A stretch of 64,000 nt of DNA from Kiritimatiellia bacterium. GTDB taxonomy: Bacteria; Verrucomicrobiota; Kiritimatiellia; RFP12; UBA1067. A model generated the notes under the pieces. It saw only the letters and a list, made by a program, of their open reading frames with translations. It was not told the DNA's origin and made no database searches. Of this stretch, positions 25,178-36,733 are shown in pieces. The stretch is from contig JAILJX010000054.1 of NCBI GenBank assembly GCA_024694365.1, positions 1 through 64,000 on the forward strand, read 5' to 3'. Each line of letters opens with the position of its first letter. Position 1 is the stretch's first letter. Made by a program: the position numbers and the translations under genes.

Positions 25178-25744
25178 ATGTCATCTTCCATAGAAACGGT
25201 AGGATTCGATTTGTCTCTGGTGGACGACGAAGGTTTCAACCTTCGCGCGAACACGTACACGGTTCCGGGCGTGGAGAACGCGGACGGCTCCTTGAGGGAG
25301 CTGTCCATAGGCCAGCTCGTGATGGCGCTGTGTTTGCAGCGCGCAGCCGAACTGGAGGAGAGCGTAATCGGCCTGATGAACACCATGGACCTCACTTCGG
25401 CCCAGCTTGCCGCGCTTACCGAAATCGAGCAGAAGATCGTCGACACGACGAGCGGGACGATTTCCCTTACCGGCAACTCCGTGACCGTGAACGGCAAGAC
25501 GTACACCTACGCCGCGTTTTTCGACAGTCTTGGCATTTCGTATTCATCCACAGACGTCAATGCCGACAGTTCCGATCTGATCAATGCGATCGAATCGCAG
25601 ATGGATTCGATGAACTCTTTCAGTCAGCAGTCGATGATCGAACTCCAGTCGTTCACCAACAAGCGCGACCAGAGCTATGACATGATCTCCAACATACTCA
25701 AGAGCCTTTACAACCAGCTCAGCGGCAACGTAAACAATCTGTAG
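25178..25744 (+). CDS. Small T3SS-associated protein, RDxxY C-terminal family (copy 2)
   Basis: 188 aa, 13 bases after copy 1, with GAAAGGAA before the ATG. The N-terminal half repeats the helix of copy 1 (LRELSIGQLVMALCLQRAAELEESV). The middle is a Ser/Thr-rich beta-like insert (TTSGTISLTGNSVTVNGKTYTY) absent from copy 1. The C-terminus IELQSFTNKRDQSYDMISNILKSL is closest to copy 3 (LQSFVTKRDNAY). The tail ends in NVNNL, as copy 1 ends in NAANF, a feature of proteins that polymerise through terminal helices. Function unproven. Confidence 0.6.
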   Translation: MSSSIETVGFDLSLVDDEGFNLRANTYTVPGVENADGSLRELSIGQLVMALCLQRAAELEESVIGLMNTMDLTSAQLAALTEIEQKIVDTTSGTISLTGNSVTVNGKTYTYAAFFDSLGISYSSTDVNADSSDLINAIESQMDSMNSFSQQSMIELQSFTNKRDQSYDMISNILKSLYNQLSGNVNNL

Positions 25745-25753
25745 GGGGGCTTT

Positions 25754-28918
<3,165 letters not shown>

Positions 28919-28936
28919 CAAGAGGGGACATAAGCA

Positions 28937-30346
28937 ATGGCCGAGAATACGCATATAGCACTGCCGCTGAAATATCGTCCGATGACATTTGAAGATGTCG
29001 TCGGACAGGAACACGTGGTGCGAACTCTGCGCCATGCCATAGAGGCCAAGCGCATCGCGAATGCATATCTTTTCATCGGTCCCCGCGGCATCGGGAAGAC
29101 TACCCTCTCCAGAATATTCGCAAAAGCGCTGAACTGCCTCTCGCCCAATGGCGTCGAGCCCTGCGGCAAGTGTCTCAACTGCACCGAAATCGCGGCGGGC
29201 CGTTCGCTGGATGTCACCGAGCTCGACGCTGCCAGCCACAACAAGGTGGAAGACGTGAAGCCCATCATAGATGCGGCACCGTTCAAGCCTGCCGCTTCGC
29301 CATACAAGATTTTCATCATCGATGAATGCCACATGCTTTCAAACGCGGCATGGAACGCGCTTTTGAAGACGCTTGAAGAGCCGCCGCCCCACGTAAGGTT
29401 CATATTCGCGACCACGGAGGGGGACAAGGTACTGCCGACGATCATCTCCAGGTGCCAGCGCTTCGATCTTCGCCGCATTCAGACGAACGACATCGTAGCG
29501 CGCCTTCAGCACGTGTGCAGGGCAGAAGGCGTCAAGGCGGAGGATGATGCGCTCCTGGCGATAGCCCGCGGAGCAGAGGGCGGCATGCGCGACGCGCTTT
29601 CGTCCCTCGATCAGCTTATATCTTTCAAGGGCGACACCGTCACCGAGGATGATGCCCTTGGCGTGTTTGGCCTGGTCTCCCGCAGCGCCCTTGAGAATCT
29701 TGCCGGGGCGATCCTGAACGGTGACGTCGCCGGGATACTGAAGTCGATCGAAATGTTCGATTCCGCCGGGAAGAACATGCGCCGGCTTTCCGGAGAGCTC
29801 TTGACGCACTTCCGCAACCTTGTCGTAGTGCAGGCGCTCGGGACGGAGTCGAAATCGATCGCCGCCACCCCCGACCAGATAAAAGTCCTCGCCGAACAGT
29901 CGAAGGGGATAGACCCCGGACGCGTTTTCAGGATTTGCGACCAGCTCGCGGAGATGGAGGACAAGCTCAGATACGTTCTTAGCGTGCGCACTCTGATCGA
30001 GATGACTCTCATCCGCGCCTCAAGGATAGCGACGACAGCGACGGTGGAGGAGTTGATGAAAGCGGTAAGGCAATTGAAGGAGTCCGGCGGCGCCAATGAA
30101 GATGTCCCCGCCCCTGCGTTCGCCGCACAGCGTCCTGTCCCCCGGCGCCAGCCTGCGCCACCAGATGCCACGCCTCCTCCGGCGCCGCAGCATCCCCGCC
30201 CGGAGCCTTCTCCGGCCGACCCGCCTGCGCCTGCGCGCGGCAAGGCCTTCGCTTCCCGGAGTGAACTTCTTGACGACCCCAAGCTGAACGCCATTCTGGC
30301 CGCGGTTCCGGGGGCATCGGTGACCGACATAAAGGAAAGGAACTGA
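28937..30346 (+). CDS. dnaX: DNA polymerase III subunit gamma/tau
   Basis: Clamp-loader ATPase, 469 aa. YRPMTFEDVVGQEHVVRTLRHAI opens the AAA+ domain; Walker A is GPRGIGKTT, the zinc module has Cys in CLSPNGVEPCGKCLNC (C-x8-C-x2-C-x2-C), Walker B is FIIDECHMLS, and sensor 1 and the SRC motif ISRCQRFDLRR follow. Domain III extends to about residue 365, then comes a short Pro-rich linker. The tail is shorter than in E. coli tau, and no clear A-rich slippery heptamer for gamma production was seen. Confidence 0.96.
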   Translation: MAENTHIALPLKYRPMTFEDVVGQEHVVRTLRHAIEAKRIANAYLFIGPRGIGKTTLSRIFAKALNCLSPNGVEPCGKCLNCTEIAAGRSLDVTELDAASHNKVEDVKPIIDAAPFKPAASPYKIFIIDECHMLSNAAWNALLKTLEEPPPHVRFIFATTEGDKVLPTIISRCQRFDLRRIQTNDIVARLQHVCRAEGVKAEDDALLAIARGAEGGMRDALSSLDQLISFKGDTVTEDDALGVFGLVSRSALENLAGAILNGDVAGILKSIEMFDSAGKNMRRLSGELLTHFRNLVVVQALGTESKSIAATPDQIKVLAEQSKGIDPGRVFRICDQLAEMEDKLRYVLSVRTLIEMTLIRASRIATTATVEELMKAVRQLKESGGANEDVPAPAFAAQRPVPRRQPAPPDATPPPAPQHPRPEPSPADPPAPARGKAFASRSELLDDPKLNAILAAVPGASVTDIKERN

Positions 30347-30347
30347 C

Positions 30348-30797
30348 ATGGATATGTTCAGCTGCGCATGGCTGTGGATGTACGCGGGAGCGATTCTGAT
30401 GCTCCTCGAGCTTGCTACGCCGGGGTTCGTGATGTTTTTCTTCGGACTCTCCGCCGCGACCGTGGGACTGTGCCGCTTTGCATTCGGCGGAGCGCTCGGA
30501 GCCACATGGCAGATCGTCCTGTTTTCCGCGTTCTCGATCCTGTATCTTGCCGTTCTCAGGCGCTGGCTGAAGAGAATTTTCAGGGGCGATGTCACCACCG
30601 CCCAGACGGATTTCAACAACGACTATCTCGGACGCACCGGCAGGGTGACGGAGGCAATAGCGCCGCCGCTCACAGGGCGGGTGGAGATAGGCGACGCGGA
30701 ATGGACCGCGGAATCGGACGTCCCCCTCGCTCCGGGTGCGACGGTTAAAGTGGTGTCTCAAAACAACCTGACAATGAAAGTGGAGGAAATGAAATGA
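30348..30797 (+). CDS. NfeD-like membrane protein
   Basis: 149 aa. Two to three N-terminal membrane helices (WLWMYAGAILMLLELATPGFVMFFFGLSAATVG and WQIVLFSAFSILYLAVL) precede a C-terminal OB-fold: NDYLGRTGRVTEAIAPPLTGRVEIGDAEWTAES. This is the short (class 1b-like) NfeD family, usually partnered with an SPFH/stomatin protein that is encoded next with a 4-base ATGA overlap. Role in membrane microdomain quality control is inferred from family. Confidence 0.92.
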   Translation: MDMFSCAWLWMYAGAILMLLELATPGFVMFFFGLSAATVGLCRFAFGGALGATWQIVLFSAFSILYLAVLRRWLKRIFRGDVTTAQTDFNNDYLGRTGRVTEAIAPPLTGRVEIGDAEWTAESDVPLAPGATVKVVSQNNLTMKVEEMK

Positions 30798-31750
30798 ACA
30801 TGATCGGTGCAATGTTGGCCATGGACGGGGGAGACCTCGGTCTCATATTCGCGGCCATAGTGGCGGTAGTCGTCCTTGTGGCGATAGTGAAAACGGCGGT
30901 TATAGTGCCGCAGAAAACGGCCTTCATAGTCGAGCGGCTGGGGAAATACCGTTGCACGCTTGATGCCGGCTTTCATATACTCGTTCCGTTCTTCGACAGG
31001 ATCGCCTACAAGCACACCCTGAAGGAGCAGGCGATAGACGTCCCCCCGCAGGAGTGCATCACGAAGGATAACATTGCCGTCTCAGTGGACGGAATCCTCT
31101 ACATGCAGGTCATGGATCCCGCGAAGGCCAGCTATGGAATCGGCAACTACCTTTTCGCCACGACCCAGCTTGCGCAGACTACGATGCGATCCGAAATGGG
31201 CAAACTCGATCTGGACCGCTCTTTCGAGGAGCGCACTATGATAAATTCCGCCATCGTCACCGCCGTAGACAAGGCGAGCGACCCCTGGGGCATCAAGGTG
31301 ACGCGATACGAGATCAAGAACATCACGCCTCCTCGCACGATCCGCGATGCCATGGAGAAGCAGATGCGCGCAGAGCGCGAGAAACGGGCGATGATTGCGG
31401 AGTCCGAGGGCGAGAGGCAGGCGAAGATCAACCGTGCCGAGGGCGAAAGACAGGAGGCGATCGCCCTGTCCGAAGGCGAGAGGATGAGGAAAATCAACGA
31501 GGCCGAGGGCAAGGCCAAGGAGATTCTCCTTGTCGCCGAGGCCCAGGCGACGGGCATCCGCAAGGTCGCCGAGGCTCTCGGGGAGAAGGGCGGTCTGGAG
31601 TCGGTCAACATGCAGCTTGCGCAGCAGTACATAAACCAGTTCGGCAATCTCGCCAAGGCGAACAACACGATGATCCTGCCGTCGAATCTCGCGGACGTTG
31701 CGGGCGTAATAAAGGCCTGCACAAGCGTGGTCAAGAAAATCGAGTCTTGA
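30794..31750 (+). CDS. SPFH/stomatin-family membrane protein (QmcA-like)
   Basis: 318 aa. One N-terminal membrane segment (LIFAAIVAVVVLVAIV) is followed by the SPFH domain starting VPQKTAFIVERLGKYRCTLDAGFHILVPFFDRIAYKHTLKEQ, and then an Ala/Glu-rich coiled coil (EKRAMIAESEGERQAKINRAEGERQEAIALSEGE) typical of QmcA/HflK relatives. It forms large membrane rings in homologues. Overlaps nfeD upstream and comF downstream, so the three genes form one unit behind dnaX. Confidence 0.94.
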   Translation: MNMIGAMLAMDGGDLGLIFAAIVAVVVLVAIVKTAVIVPQKTAFIVERLGKYRCTLDAGFHILVPFFDRIAYKHTLKEQAIDVPPQECITKDNIAVSVDGILYMQVMDPAKASYGIGNYLFATTQLAQTTMRSEMGKLDLDRSFEERTMINSAIVTAVDKASDPWGIKVTRYEIKNITPPRTIRDAMEKQMRAEREKRAMIAESEGERQAKINRAEGERQEAIALSEGERMRKINEAEGKAKEILLVAEAQATGIRKVAEALGEKGGLESVNMQLAQQYINQFGNLAKANNTMILPSNLADVAGVIKACTSVVKKIES

Positions 31751-32463
31751 CCGATGCCATTCTAGATGCGTTGTGGCCGCGCCGTTGTGCGGTATGTGGA
31801 CGCCCGGCCGACAGGCCCGGGCGTCACGTCTGTTCGGCATGCCTGATGCGGATTCCGTTCATCCCGCCAATCGGGTGCTGCTCAAGATGCGGACGCGCCA
31901 TAGAAGGTCACGAGGGCGAATATCTCTGCCTGGACTGCGAGCGGAACAAGCCTTTTTTCGACAGGGCGGCAAGTGCGTTCCGCTTTGAGGGCGCTGCGCG
32001 AGAGCTCCTTCTCGGATACAAGTTCAACGCGCACCTTTGGCTCAAGGACGATCTTTCGGACTGGCTGGAGGCATGCATAAGGGCTCATTTTGCGGCGCCA
32101 TCCGTGGATTTGATACTCCCGATGCCCCTTACCCTTTTTCATCGCATCGACCGCGGCTACAACCAGAGCGCCTATCTGGCCGAAGAGGTAGCCCGGCGCA
32201 TCGGCAGAAAGTGTCGCGATGACATACTCAAGAGGACGGGCCGCCCGAAGCGTCAGGCGGGACTGGACGAGGAGGAGCGGCGGCAGAACGTGAAGGGCAC
32301 TATCGCGGTAAGGCGTCCGGAATTCGTCCGCGGGCGCACAATCCTTCTCATAGACGACGTCATGACGACGGGCTCCACCCTATCCGAGGCTGCGCGCGTA
32401 CTCAAGCTTGCAGGAGCCTGGCGCATTTGGTGCGCTACGCTGGCGAGAAGCATCCGTTCGTGA
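31747..32463 (+). CDS. comF: ComF-family phosphoribosyltransferase-like protein
   Basis: 238 aa, TTG start overlapping the SPFH stop (TTGA). The N-terminal zinc-ribbon region has paired cysteines (CAVCGRPA, CSACL, CSRCGRAIEG, CLDC). The C-terminal PRTase domain contains RIDRGYNQSAYLAEEVA, KRQAGLDEEERRQNVKGTI and the PRPP loop ILLIDDVMTTGSTLSEAA. Family members act in DNA uptake and processing; an actual enzymatic reaction is not established. Competence cannot be inferred from this gene alone. Confidence 0.92.
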   Translation: MTDAILDALWPRRCAVCGRPADRPGRHVCSACLMRIPFIPPIGCCSRCGRAIEGHEGEYLCLDCERNKPFFDRAASAFRFEGAARELLLGYKFNAHLWLKDDLSDWLEACIRAHFAAPSVDLILPMPLTLFHRIDRGYNQSAYLAEEVARRIGRKCRDDILKRTGRPKRQAGLDEEERRQNVKGTIAVRRPEFVRGRTILLIDDVMTTGSTLSEAARVLKLAGAWRIWCATLARSIRS

Positions 32464-32545
32464 TTTTCCACCGCGTTTCCCTTTCGATCGCAGGCCCTTT
32501 ACCGACTCACCCTATGGGGTACTTGCGGAATCTGCGCGGTTTAGG

Positions 32546-32551
32546 TATAAT
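32546..32551 (+). promoter_or_regulatory. -10 box of the citrate synthase gene
   Basis: TTTAGGTATAATACG carries a perfect TATAAT 31 bases before the ATG at 32583; an AGGAGAAG ribosome binding site lies in the leader. Confidence 0.65.
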
Positions 32552-32582
32552 ACGACGTTTTTGAAAGACCAGGAGAAGATAG

Positions 32583-33947
32583 ATGACAGACAAAGAGTGG
32601 TTCAAGAGGCAGTCGGAGAAGATCCGCAAGGCCGATTACATCGACCCGGCCCTGTACCGCAAGTACGGGGTCAAGCGCGGCCTTCGCAACGACGACGGTA
32701 CCGGCGTTCTAGTCGGGCTCACGACAATCGGCAGCGTCCATGGCTATGTCGTCTCCGAAGGCGAACGGCAGGCGGTTCCCGGACAGCTTTTCTACCGCGG
32801 GATAGACGTCAACGACATTGTGGCGGCCGATCGCCGGGAACATCGCTACGGCTACGAGGAAGTCGCGTATCTTCTCATGTTCGGAGACCTACCGACCGTC
32901 CACCAGCTCTCAGACTGGAACAAGCGTCTCGGCGCGTACCGCAAGCTTTCCGACGGGTTCAAGGAGAATGCCATAATGCGCCATCCCTCTATCGACCTGA
33001 TGAACGCCATCGCGAGGGCGATTCTTTTTGCGATGGCATACGACGACGATACCGATCAGACGCAGATAAACGACCTGTCGATCGAGAAGTGCTTGGAGCG
33101 CTCCGTCGCGATCATGGCCGGGATGCCGACGATCGCCGCGTATGCCTATCAGGCCAAGGCCCACTATCACATGGGCGAATCGCTGATGATACGCAATCCC
33201 GATCCCACCAAGTCGGGAGCGGAAAATTTCCTCATGCTCATACGTCCGGACGGCAAGTACACCCGGCTCGAAGCTGAGACGCTCGATCTCGCGCTCATTC
33301 TCCATGCCGAGCATGGCGGCGGAAACAATTCCTCCTTCACGACCCATGTTGTCACGAGTGCGCATACCGACATATACTCCTCGATTGCCGCATCGGTTCT
33401 CGCGCTTAAGGGTTCGCGCCACGGCGGCGCCAATCTAAGAGTGATGCGCCAGATGGACGAGATAAAGAAAAAGGTCGCAGACTGGCGCGACGAAGATCAG
33501 GTAGTCGCGTATCTGGAGAAGATAGCGGACAGGAAGGCTGGGGACGGCACGGGGCTGATCTATGGCCTTGGGCATGCCGTCTACACGATTTCCGATCCCC
33601 GAGCCCAGCTCCTGAAGAGGAAGGCGCGCGCCTTGGCGAGAGAGAAGCATCGCGAGGACGAGATGGCTCTTTTCGAGCTTGTAGAGAACCGCGGCGCCGC
33701 GGTCGTCAAGTCTCGCCATCCCCGGGCCGAGGATGTTTGCGCAAACGTCGACCTGTACTCCGGTTTCGTGTATGAGATGCTCGGCATCCCGCGTGATCTC
33801 TACACGCCGCTTTTCGCCGTCGCCCGCTGCGTAAGCTGGTGCGCCCACCGCATGGAAGAGCTGATCAATCAGGGTCCCATAATACGTCCCGCGTACAAGC
33901 CGCTCTACCATCCGCGCAAGTACGTTCCGATCAAGAACAGGAAGTAA
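32583..33947 (+). CDS. gltA: Citrate synthase
   Basis: Condenses acetyl-CoA and oxaloacetate, entry step of the citrate cycle. The 454-aa protein has the family's QLFYRGIDVNDI segment, the catalytic His in LILHAEHGGGNNSSF and in GSRHGGANLRVM, LIYGLGHAVYTISDPRA, and the late DLYSGFVYEMLGIPRDLYTPLFAVAR block carrying the catalytic Asp and binding Arg. The long N-terminal extension matches type II-like citrate synthases of Gram-negative anaerobes. With isocitrate dehydrogenase at 49744 it gives the 2-oxoglutarate branch. Confidence 0.95.
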   Translation: MTDKEWFKRQSEKIRKADYIDPALYRKYGVKRGLRNDDGTGVLVGLTTIGSVHGYVVSEGERQAVPGQLFYRGIDVNDIVAADRREHRYGYEEVAYLLMFGDLPTVHQLSDWNKRLGAYRKLSDGFKENAIMRHPSIDLMNAIARAILFAMAYDDDTDQTQINDLSIEKCLERSVAIMAGMPTIAAYAYQAKAHYHMGESLMIRNPDPTKSGAENFLMLIRPDGKYTRLEAETLDLALILHAEHGGGNNSSFTTHVVTSAHTDIYSSIAASVLALKGSRHGGANLRVMRQMDEIKKKVADWRDEDQVVAYLEKIADRKAGDGTGLIYGLGHAVYTISDPRAQLLKRKARALAREKHREDEMALFELVENRGAAVVKSRHPRAEDVCANVDLYSGFVYEMLGIPRDLYTPLFAVARCVSWCAHRMEELINQGPIIRPAYKPLYHPRKYVPIKNRK

Positions 33948-33989
33948 GGCGCAAAGGTCCGCTTCGGCCTCTGCATGGGGCTCGGGGGT

Positions 33990-34454
33990 TCATGCCTGTT
34001 CCGGAGGGGGTAGGGCTTTCAGAAGCGCCGTGCATCCGGCAAGGATGTCATCCCATGTCGCGTCGAAATCGCCCGTGTACCAAGGATCGGCGATAGGCCG
34101 CTCCGAACCTGCGAAAGAAAGCAGGCTTTTGATCTTGGAACGGTCTTCAGGGTATGCGAGCCGCCGCAAGTCCGCGAGATTGTAGGCGTCCATGCCGATA
34201 AGGAGGTCGTATTCTTTCGCCTTTTCTGCCGTAAGAAGCCATGCGGCGCGACGCGAGAACGGAATTCCCATTTCGCGCAGCTTGTTTCGGGTTCCGTAAT
34301 GGAGGTCATTGCCTATTTCGTCGGTGTGGAGGGCGGCGGATTCGACGGCTATGTCGTCCCTGCCGGCGTCCGCCAACAGTTTCTTCATAAGGAATTCGGC
34401 CATCGGCGAGCGGCAGATGTTTCCATGGCAGAGAAAAAGTATTTTCATGTGCAT
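33990..34454 (-). CDS. Low-molecular-weight protein-tyrosine phosphatase
   Basis: 154 aa. The P-loop signature C-x5-R-S is at the very N-terminus (FLCHGNICRSPMAEF), and the general acid is in the loop ADPWYTGDFDATW. Such enzymes dephosphorylate tyrosine kinases that control exopolysaccharide export or act on arginine phosphates. The start at 34454 (MHMKILFL) is placed directly behind a TATAAT box and would give a leaderless message; 34448 is an alternative. Convergent to citrate synthase and divergent from tsaC. Confidence 0.92.
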   Translation of the reverse strand: MHMKILFLCHGNICRSPMAEFLMKKLLADAGRDDIAVESAALHTDEIGNDLHYGTRNKLREMGIPFSRRAAWLLTAEKAKEYDLLIGMDAYNLADLRRLAYPEDRSKIKSLLSFAGSERPIADPWYTGDFDATWDDILAGCTALLKALPPPEQA

Positions 34455-34460
34455 GTGCGT

Positions 34461-34466
34461 ATTATA
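34461..34466 (-). promoter_or_regulatory. -10 box of the phosphatase gene
   Basis: On the minus strand GCTATAATACGCACATG places TATAAT six bases before the first ATG, too close for a ribosome binding site; the transcript probably starts at or near the start codon. Confidence 0.6.
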
Positions 34467-34552
34467 GCACAAGACGGGGCGCTCCAAGCTGCGCCGGAGA
34501 AAGATTTCTCCGGGCGGACGGATTCGCGGCGGCAGTGACGGTTTAGATATGG

Positions 34553-34558
34553 TATAAT
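34553..34558 (+). promoter_or_regulatory. -10 box of tsaC
   Basis: ATATGGTATAATATCCGCCGATG has a perfect TATAAT eight bases before the ATG at 34567, implying a leaderless or nearly leaderless message. Confidence 0.65.
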
Positions 34559-34566
34559 ATCCGCCG

Positions 34567-35103
34567 ATGAAGATGTGCAGATGCGATGAGGCGGGACTTG
34601 AAGAAGCCGCCGCCGTTCTGATGTCCGGCGGTGTCGCCGTAATACCGACCGACACCGTCTACGGGCTTGCCGCCCATCCGGATTTCCCGGATGCCGTGGA
34701 GAGGCTTTACACGATCAAAGGGCGCGAGGCCAAGAAACCAATTGCGCTCCTTGCCGCAGATGCGGAGTCTACGCCTGTCGTGGGCGTTCTCGCTAACCTC
34801 TGGCCAGGCGCGCTCACCATAGTTTGCGAAGGGGAGGGCTATCGCGTTCCCGATCACGAATGGACGCGCCGGCTCATACGGCGCTGCGGCGGACTTCTAA
34901 GGGTTACGAGCGCGAACCTCTCCGGCCGGCGGCCTGCCGCCGATGCGCCGGCGGCGCTTGCGGAGGTGGGGCTTGCGGCCGACATAACGATAGACGGGGG
35001 GACGAGCCCGGGGGGAGTTCCGTCCACCGTGGTGAAACTTGCGCCGGATGGTGCGATCGAAGTGCTCCGCGAAGGAGCCGTGAAAATAGGATCCCCCATA
35101 TGA
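34567..35103 (+). CDS. tsaC: L-threonylcarbamoyladenylate synthase (YrdC/Sua5 family)
   Basis: Makes threonylcarbamoyl-AMP from Thr, bicarbonate and ATP for the t6A modification of ANN-decoding tRNAs. The 178-aa protein is the short TsaC form: VAVIPTDTVYGLAAHP, the KGR motif in YTIKGREAKKPIALL, LWPGALTIV, and the nucleotide-binding LRVTSANLSGRRPA and GGVPSTVVKL. It overlaps the pyrophosphatase gene (ATGA). Confidence 0.95.
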   Translation: MKMCRCDEAGLEEAAAVLMSGGVAVIPTDTVYGLAAHPDFPDAVERLYTIKGREAKKPIALLAADAESTPVVGVLANLWPGALTIVCEGEGYRVPDHEWTRRLIRRCGGLLRVTSANLSGRRPAADAPAALAEVGLAADITIDGGTSPGGVPSTVVKLAPDGAIEVLREGAVKIGSPI

Positions 35104-36383
35104 AGACATACGTCTGCGGACACCGCAATCCCGATACCGATTCGATCATGAGCGCCTATGCGCTCGCAGACCTCCGCCGCCGGACCGGCATGGCCGATGT
35201 AGAAGCCATTTGCGCCGGCCGCCTTCCCGAAAAGGCAAAATGGGTTTTCGACCATTTCGGGGCCGAGCCTGTAAGGGCCAAGCGCGACGTATATGTCCGT
35301 GTCAGGCATTTGATAGACCGTTCGGTCCCGATGATAGACGCCGACATCTCGCTTGTGGATGCCTTGCGCAAGCTGGAGGCGAGCGGCGAATCGAGCCTGC
35401 CCGTGCGGGGCAGGGACGGCTCTTTCGCGGGTATGCTTTCCCCGGCGAAGCTTCTCAACCTGTTTCTGTCGCGCGGAGACCTGACCATCCCCGTAGGTCG
35501 CGCCCCGCTGCACCATTGCGCACAGGTCCTGATCGACTCCGATCCCGTCCACGACATTCGCGTCGCCGCTGTGAAGAGCAGCCACAACCATTTCCCCGTT
35601 GTCGACGAAAACGGAAAGCTGATGGGGACGGTGCTCAAGCGTGCGTTCGCCGAGGAGCCTCCTTTTCGGATGATTCTGGTCGATCACAATGAGACGGATC
35701 AAGGGATACCCGGTCTGGAGGAGGTTCCGGTCGTGGAGGTGGTGGATCATCACCGCATAGCCTTCGCCGCGACACGCGAGCCGATACGCTACACGGCGGA
35801 TGTCGTTGGCTCCACATGTACGCTGGTCGCGCGCATGTTCCGCGCCGTCGGAGAGAGGCCTACAAGGGCGACAGCCGGGATACTCATAGCCGGCATTGTT
35901 TCCGACACGCTCCTTTTCCAATCACCGACCACCACGGATGCCGACAGGTCTCTCTGTTCGTGGCTGGAGAAACTGTGCGGCGAGTCCGCGGAGTCGATAA
36001 TGGAGGGGATGTCCTCCATCGCCTCGCCTCTCACGAGCCTTTCTCCCGACGATGCCATAGCAAGCGACGCGAAGACATACAACGAGGCCGGGCGGAAATT
36101 CATGCTGGCCCAGATAGAAGAGACCCATATGGCGTTTTTCCACCGGCACAAGGACGAGCTCTCCGCCGCGATAGACCGCGCCATAAAAGCGAATGCCCTG
36201 GACTTCTTCGCATTGATGGTGACCGACCCCGTGCGTGGCAATTCGGAGCTTCTTTTCCGCGGGTTGGAGTCGGTGCGGCGCGCCCTCCCGTACAGAAAGG
36301 GCCCGAACGGCACGCTCGTCATGCCGGGGGTCCTTTCGAGAAAGAAGCAGCTTTTGCCGGAAGTTATTGCGGCGCTGTCCTGA
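35100..36383 (+). CDS. ppaC: Manganese-dependent inorganic pyrophosphatase with CBS domains
   Basis: Family II pyrophosphatase, 427 aa. DHH motifs: VCGHRNPDTDSI at residues 4-15, VDHNE and the VVEVVDHHRI signature; the C-terminal DHHA2 domain includes RRALPYRKGPNGTLVMPGVLSRKKQLLP. Between the first and second DHH motifs lies an insert (about residues 65-190) with two CBS-type segments (LVDALRKLEASGESSLPVRG and DIRVAAVKSSHNHFPVVDENGKLMGTV). In CBS-PPases this insert binds adenine nucleotides and controls activity. No DRTGG domain is seen. Translationally coupled to tsaC, which produces pyrophosphate. Confidence 0.94.
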   Translation: MKTYVCGHRNPDTDSIMSAYALADLRRRTGMADVEAICAGRLPEKAKWVFDHFGAEPVRAKRDVYVRVRHLIDRSVPMIDADISLVDALRKLEASGESSLPVRGRDGSFAGMLSPAKLLNLFLSRGDLTIPVGRAPLHHCAQVLIDSDPVHDIRVAAVKSSHNHFPVVDENGKLMGTVLKRAFAEEPPFRMILVDHNETDQGIPGLEEVPVVEVVDHHRIAFAATREPIRYTADVVGSTCTLVARMFRAVGERPTRATAGILIAGIVSDTLLFQSPTTTDADRSLCSWLEKLCGESAESIMEGMSSIASPLTSLSPDDAIASDAKTYNEAGRKFMLAQIEETHMAFFHRHKDELSAAIDRAIKANALDFFALMVTDPVRGNSELLFRGLESVRRALPYRKGPNGTLVMPGVLSRKKQLLPEVIAALS

Positions 36384-36387
36384 GCCC

Positions 36388-36669
36388 TCAGACGGTTCGG
36401 TTCATGAAATCCGCAGGCGGCGCAGGCAGGTTGAATGCCGCTTTCACCAGTTCGCCGAGATGATCGTTGCGCGCGGCGTTTTCATCCTCGGGGAAGTCTA
36501 TGTCGGGGATTTCTCCCGGGGCCATGCCCGCGGCTGTTGTTATGGAGAGGTCAGTCCCTCGGCCGGCTGACGCCGTTTTTGCTGCGGCGGCCTTCCCCGC
36601 CTCCAGAGCGGGTGATGTATTGACGATGTTTGACGTGTTCGCTGCTTTTGCGTTGAAATCGATGTTCAT
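36388..36669 (-). CDS. 93-aa protein behind a T3SS sigma promoter
   Basis: Not recognised as any family. The first 45 residues are rich in Asn, Ala, Ser and Thr and lack a Sec signal, as many T3SS export signals do; the second half is acidic with GEIPDIDFPEDENAARNDHLGELVKAAFNLP. AAGGAGAACGAC precedes the ATG, and a full GTAAC-N14-CGTGTA promoter lies 30 bases upstream. It directly follows the sigma factor gene. Size would suit a secreted regulator, an inner-rod or an effector protein, none of which can be shown. Confidence 0.65.
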   Translation of the reverse strand: MNIDFNAKAANTSNIVNTSPALEAGKAAAAKTASAGRGTDLSITTAAGMAPGEIPDIDFPEDENAARNDHLGELVKAAFNLPAPPADFMNRTV

Positions 36670-36699
36670 GTCGTTCTCCTTTGTCGTTTCCGCGGGGAC

Positions 36700-36724
36700 T
36701 ACACGCAGAAAAGCGGAAGGTTAC
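36700..36724 (-). promoter_or_regulatory. T3SS sigma-type promoter of the 93-aa gene
   Basis: On the minus strand GTAAC (36724-36720), 14 bases, CGTGTA (36705-36700). The pattern is identical in both boxes and spacing to those before 43285, 44925 and 46050. It sits in the short gap after the sigma factor gene stop, so the 93-aa gene can be switched on by the sigma factor encoded immediately upstream. Confidence 0.8.
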
Positions 36725-36733
36725 AGAAAAACA

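Noticed and set aside
28937..30346. Programmed frameshift for a gamma product in dnaX
   Set aside because: No A-rich slippery heptamer with a following hairpin was found in the expected part of the gene.
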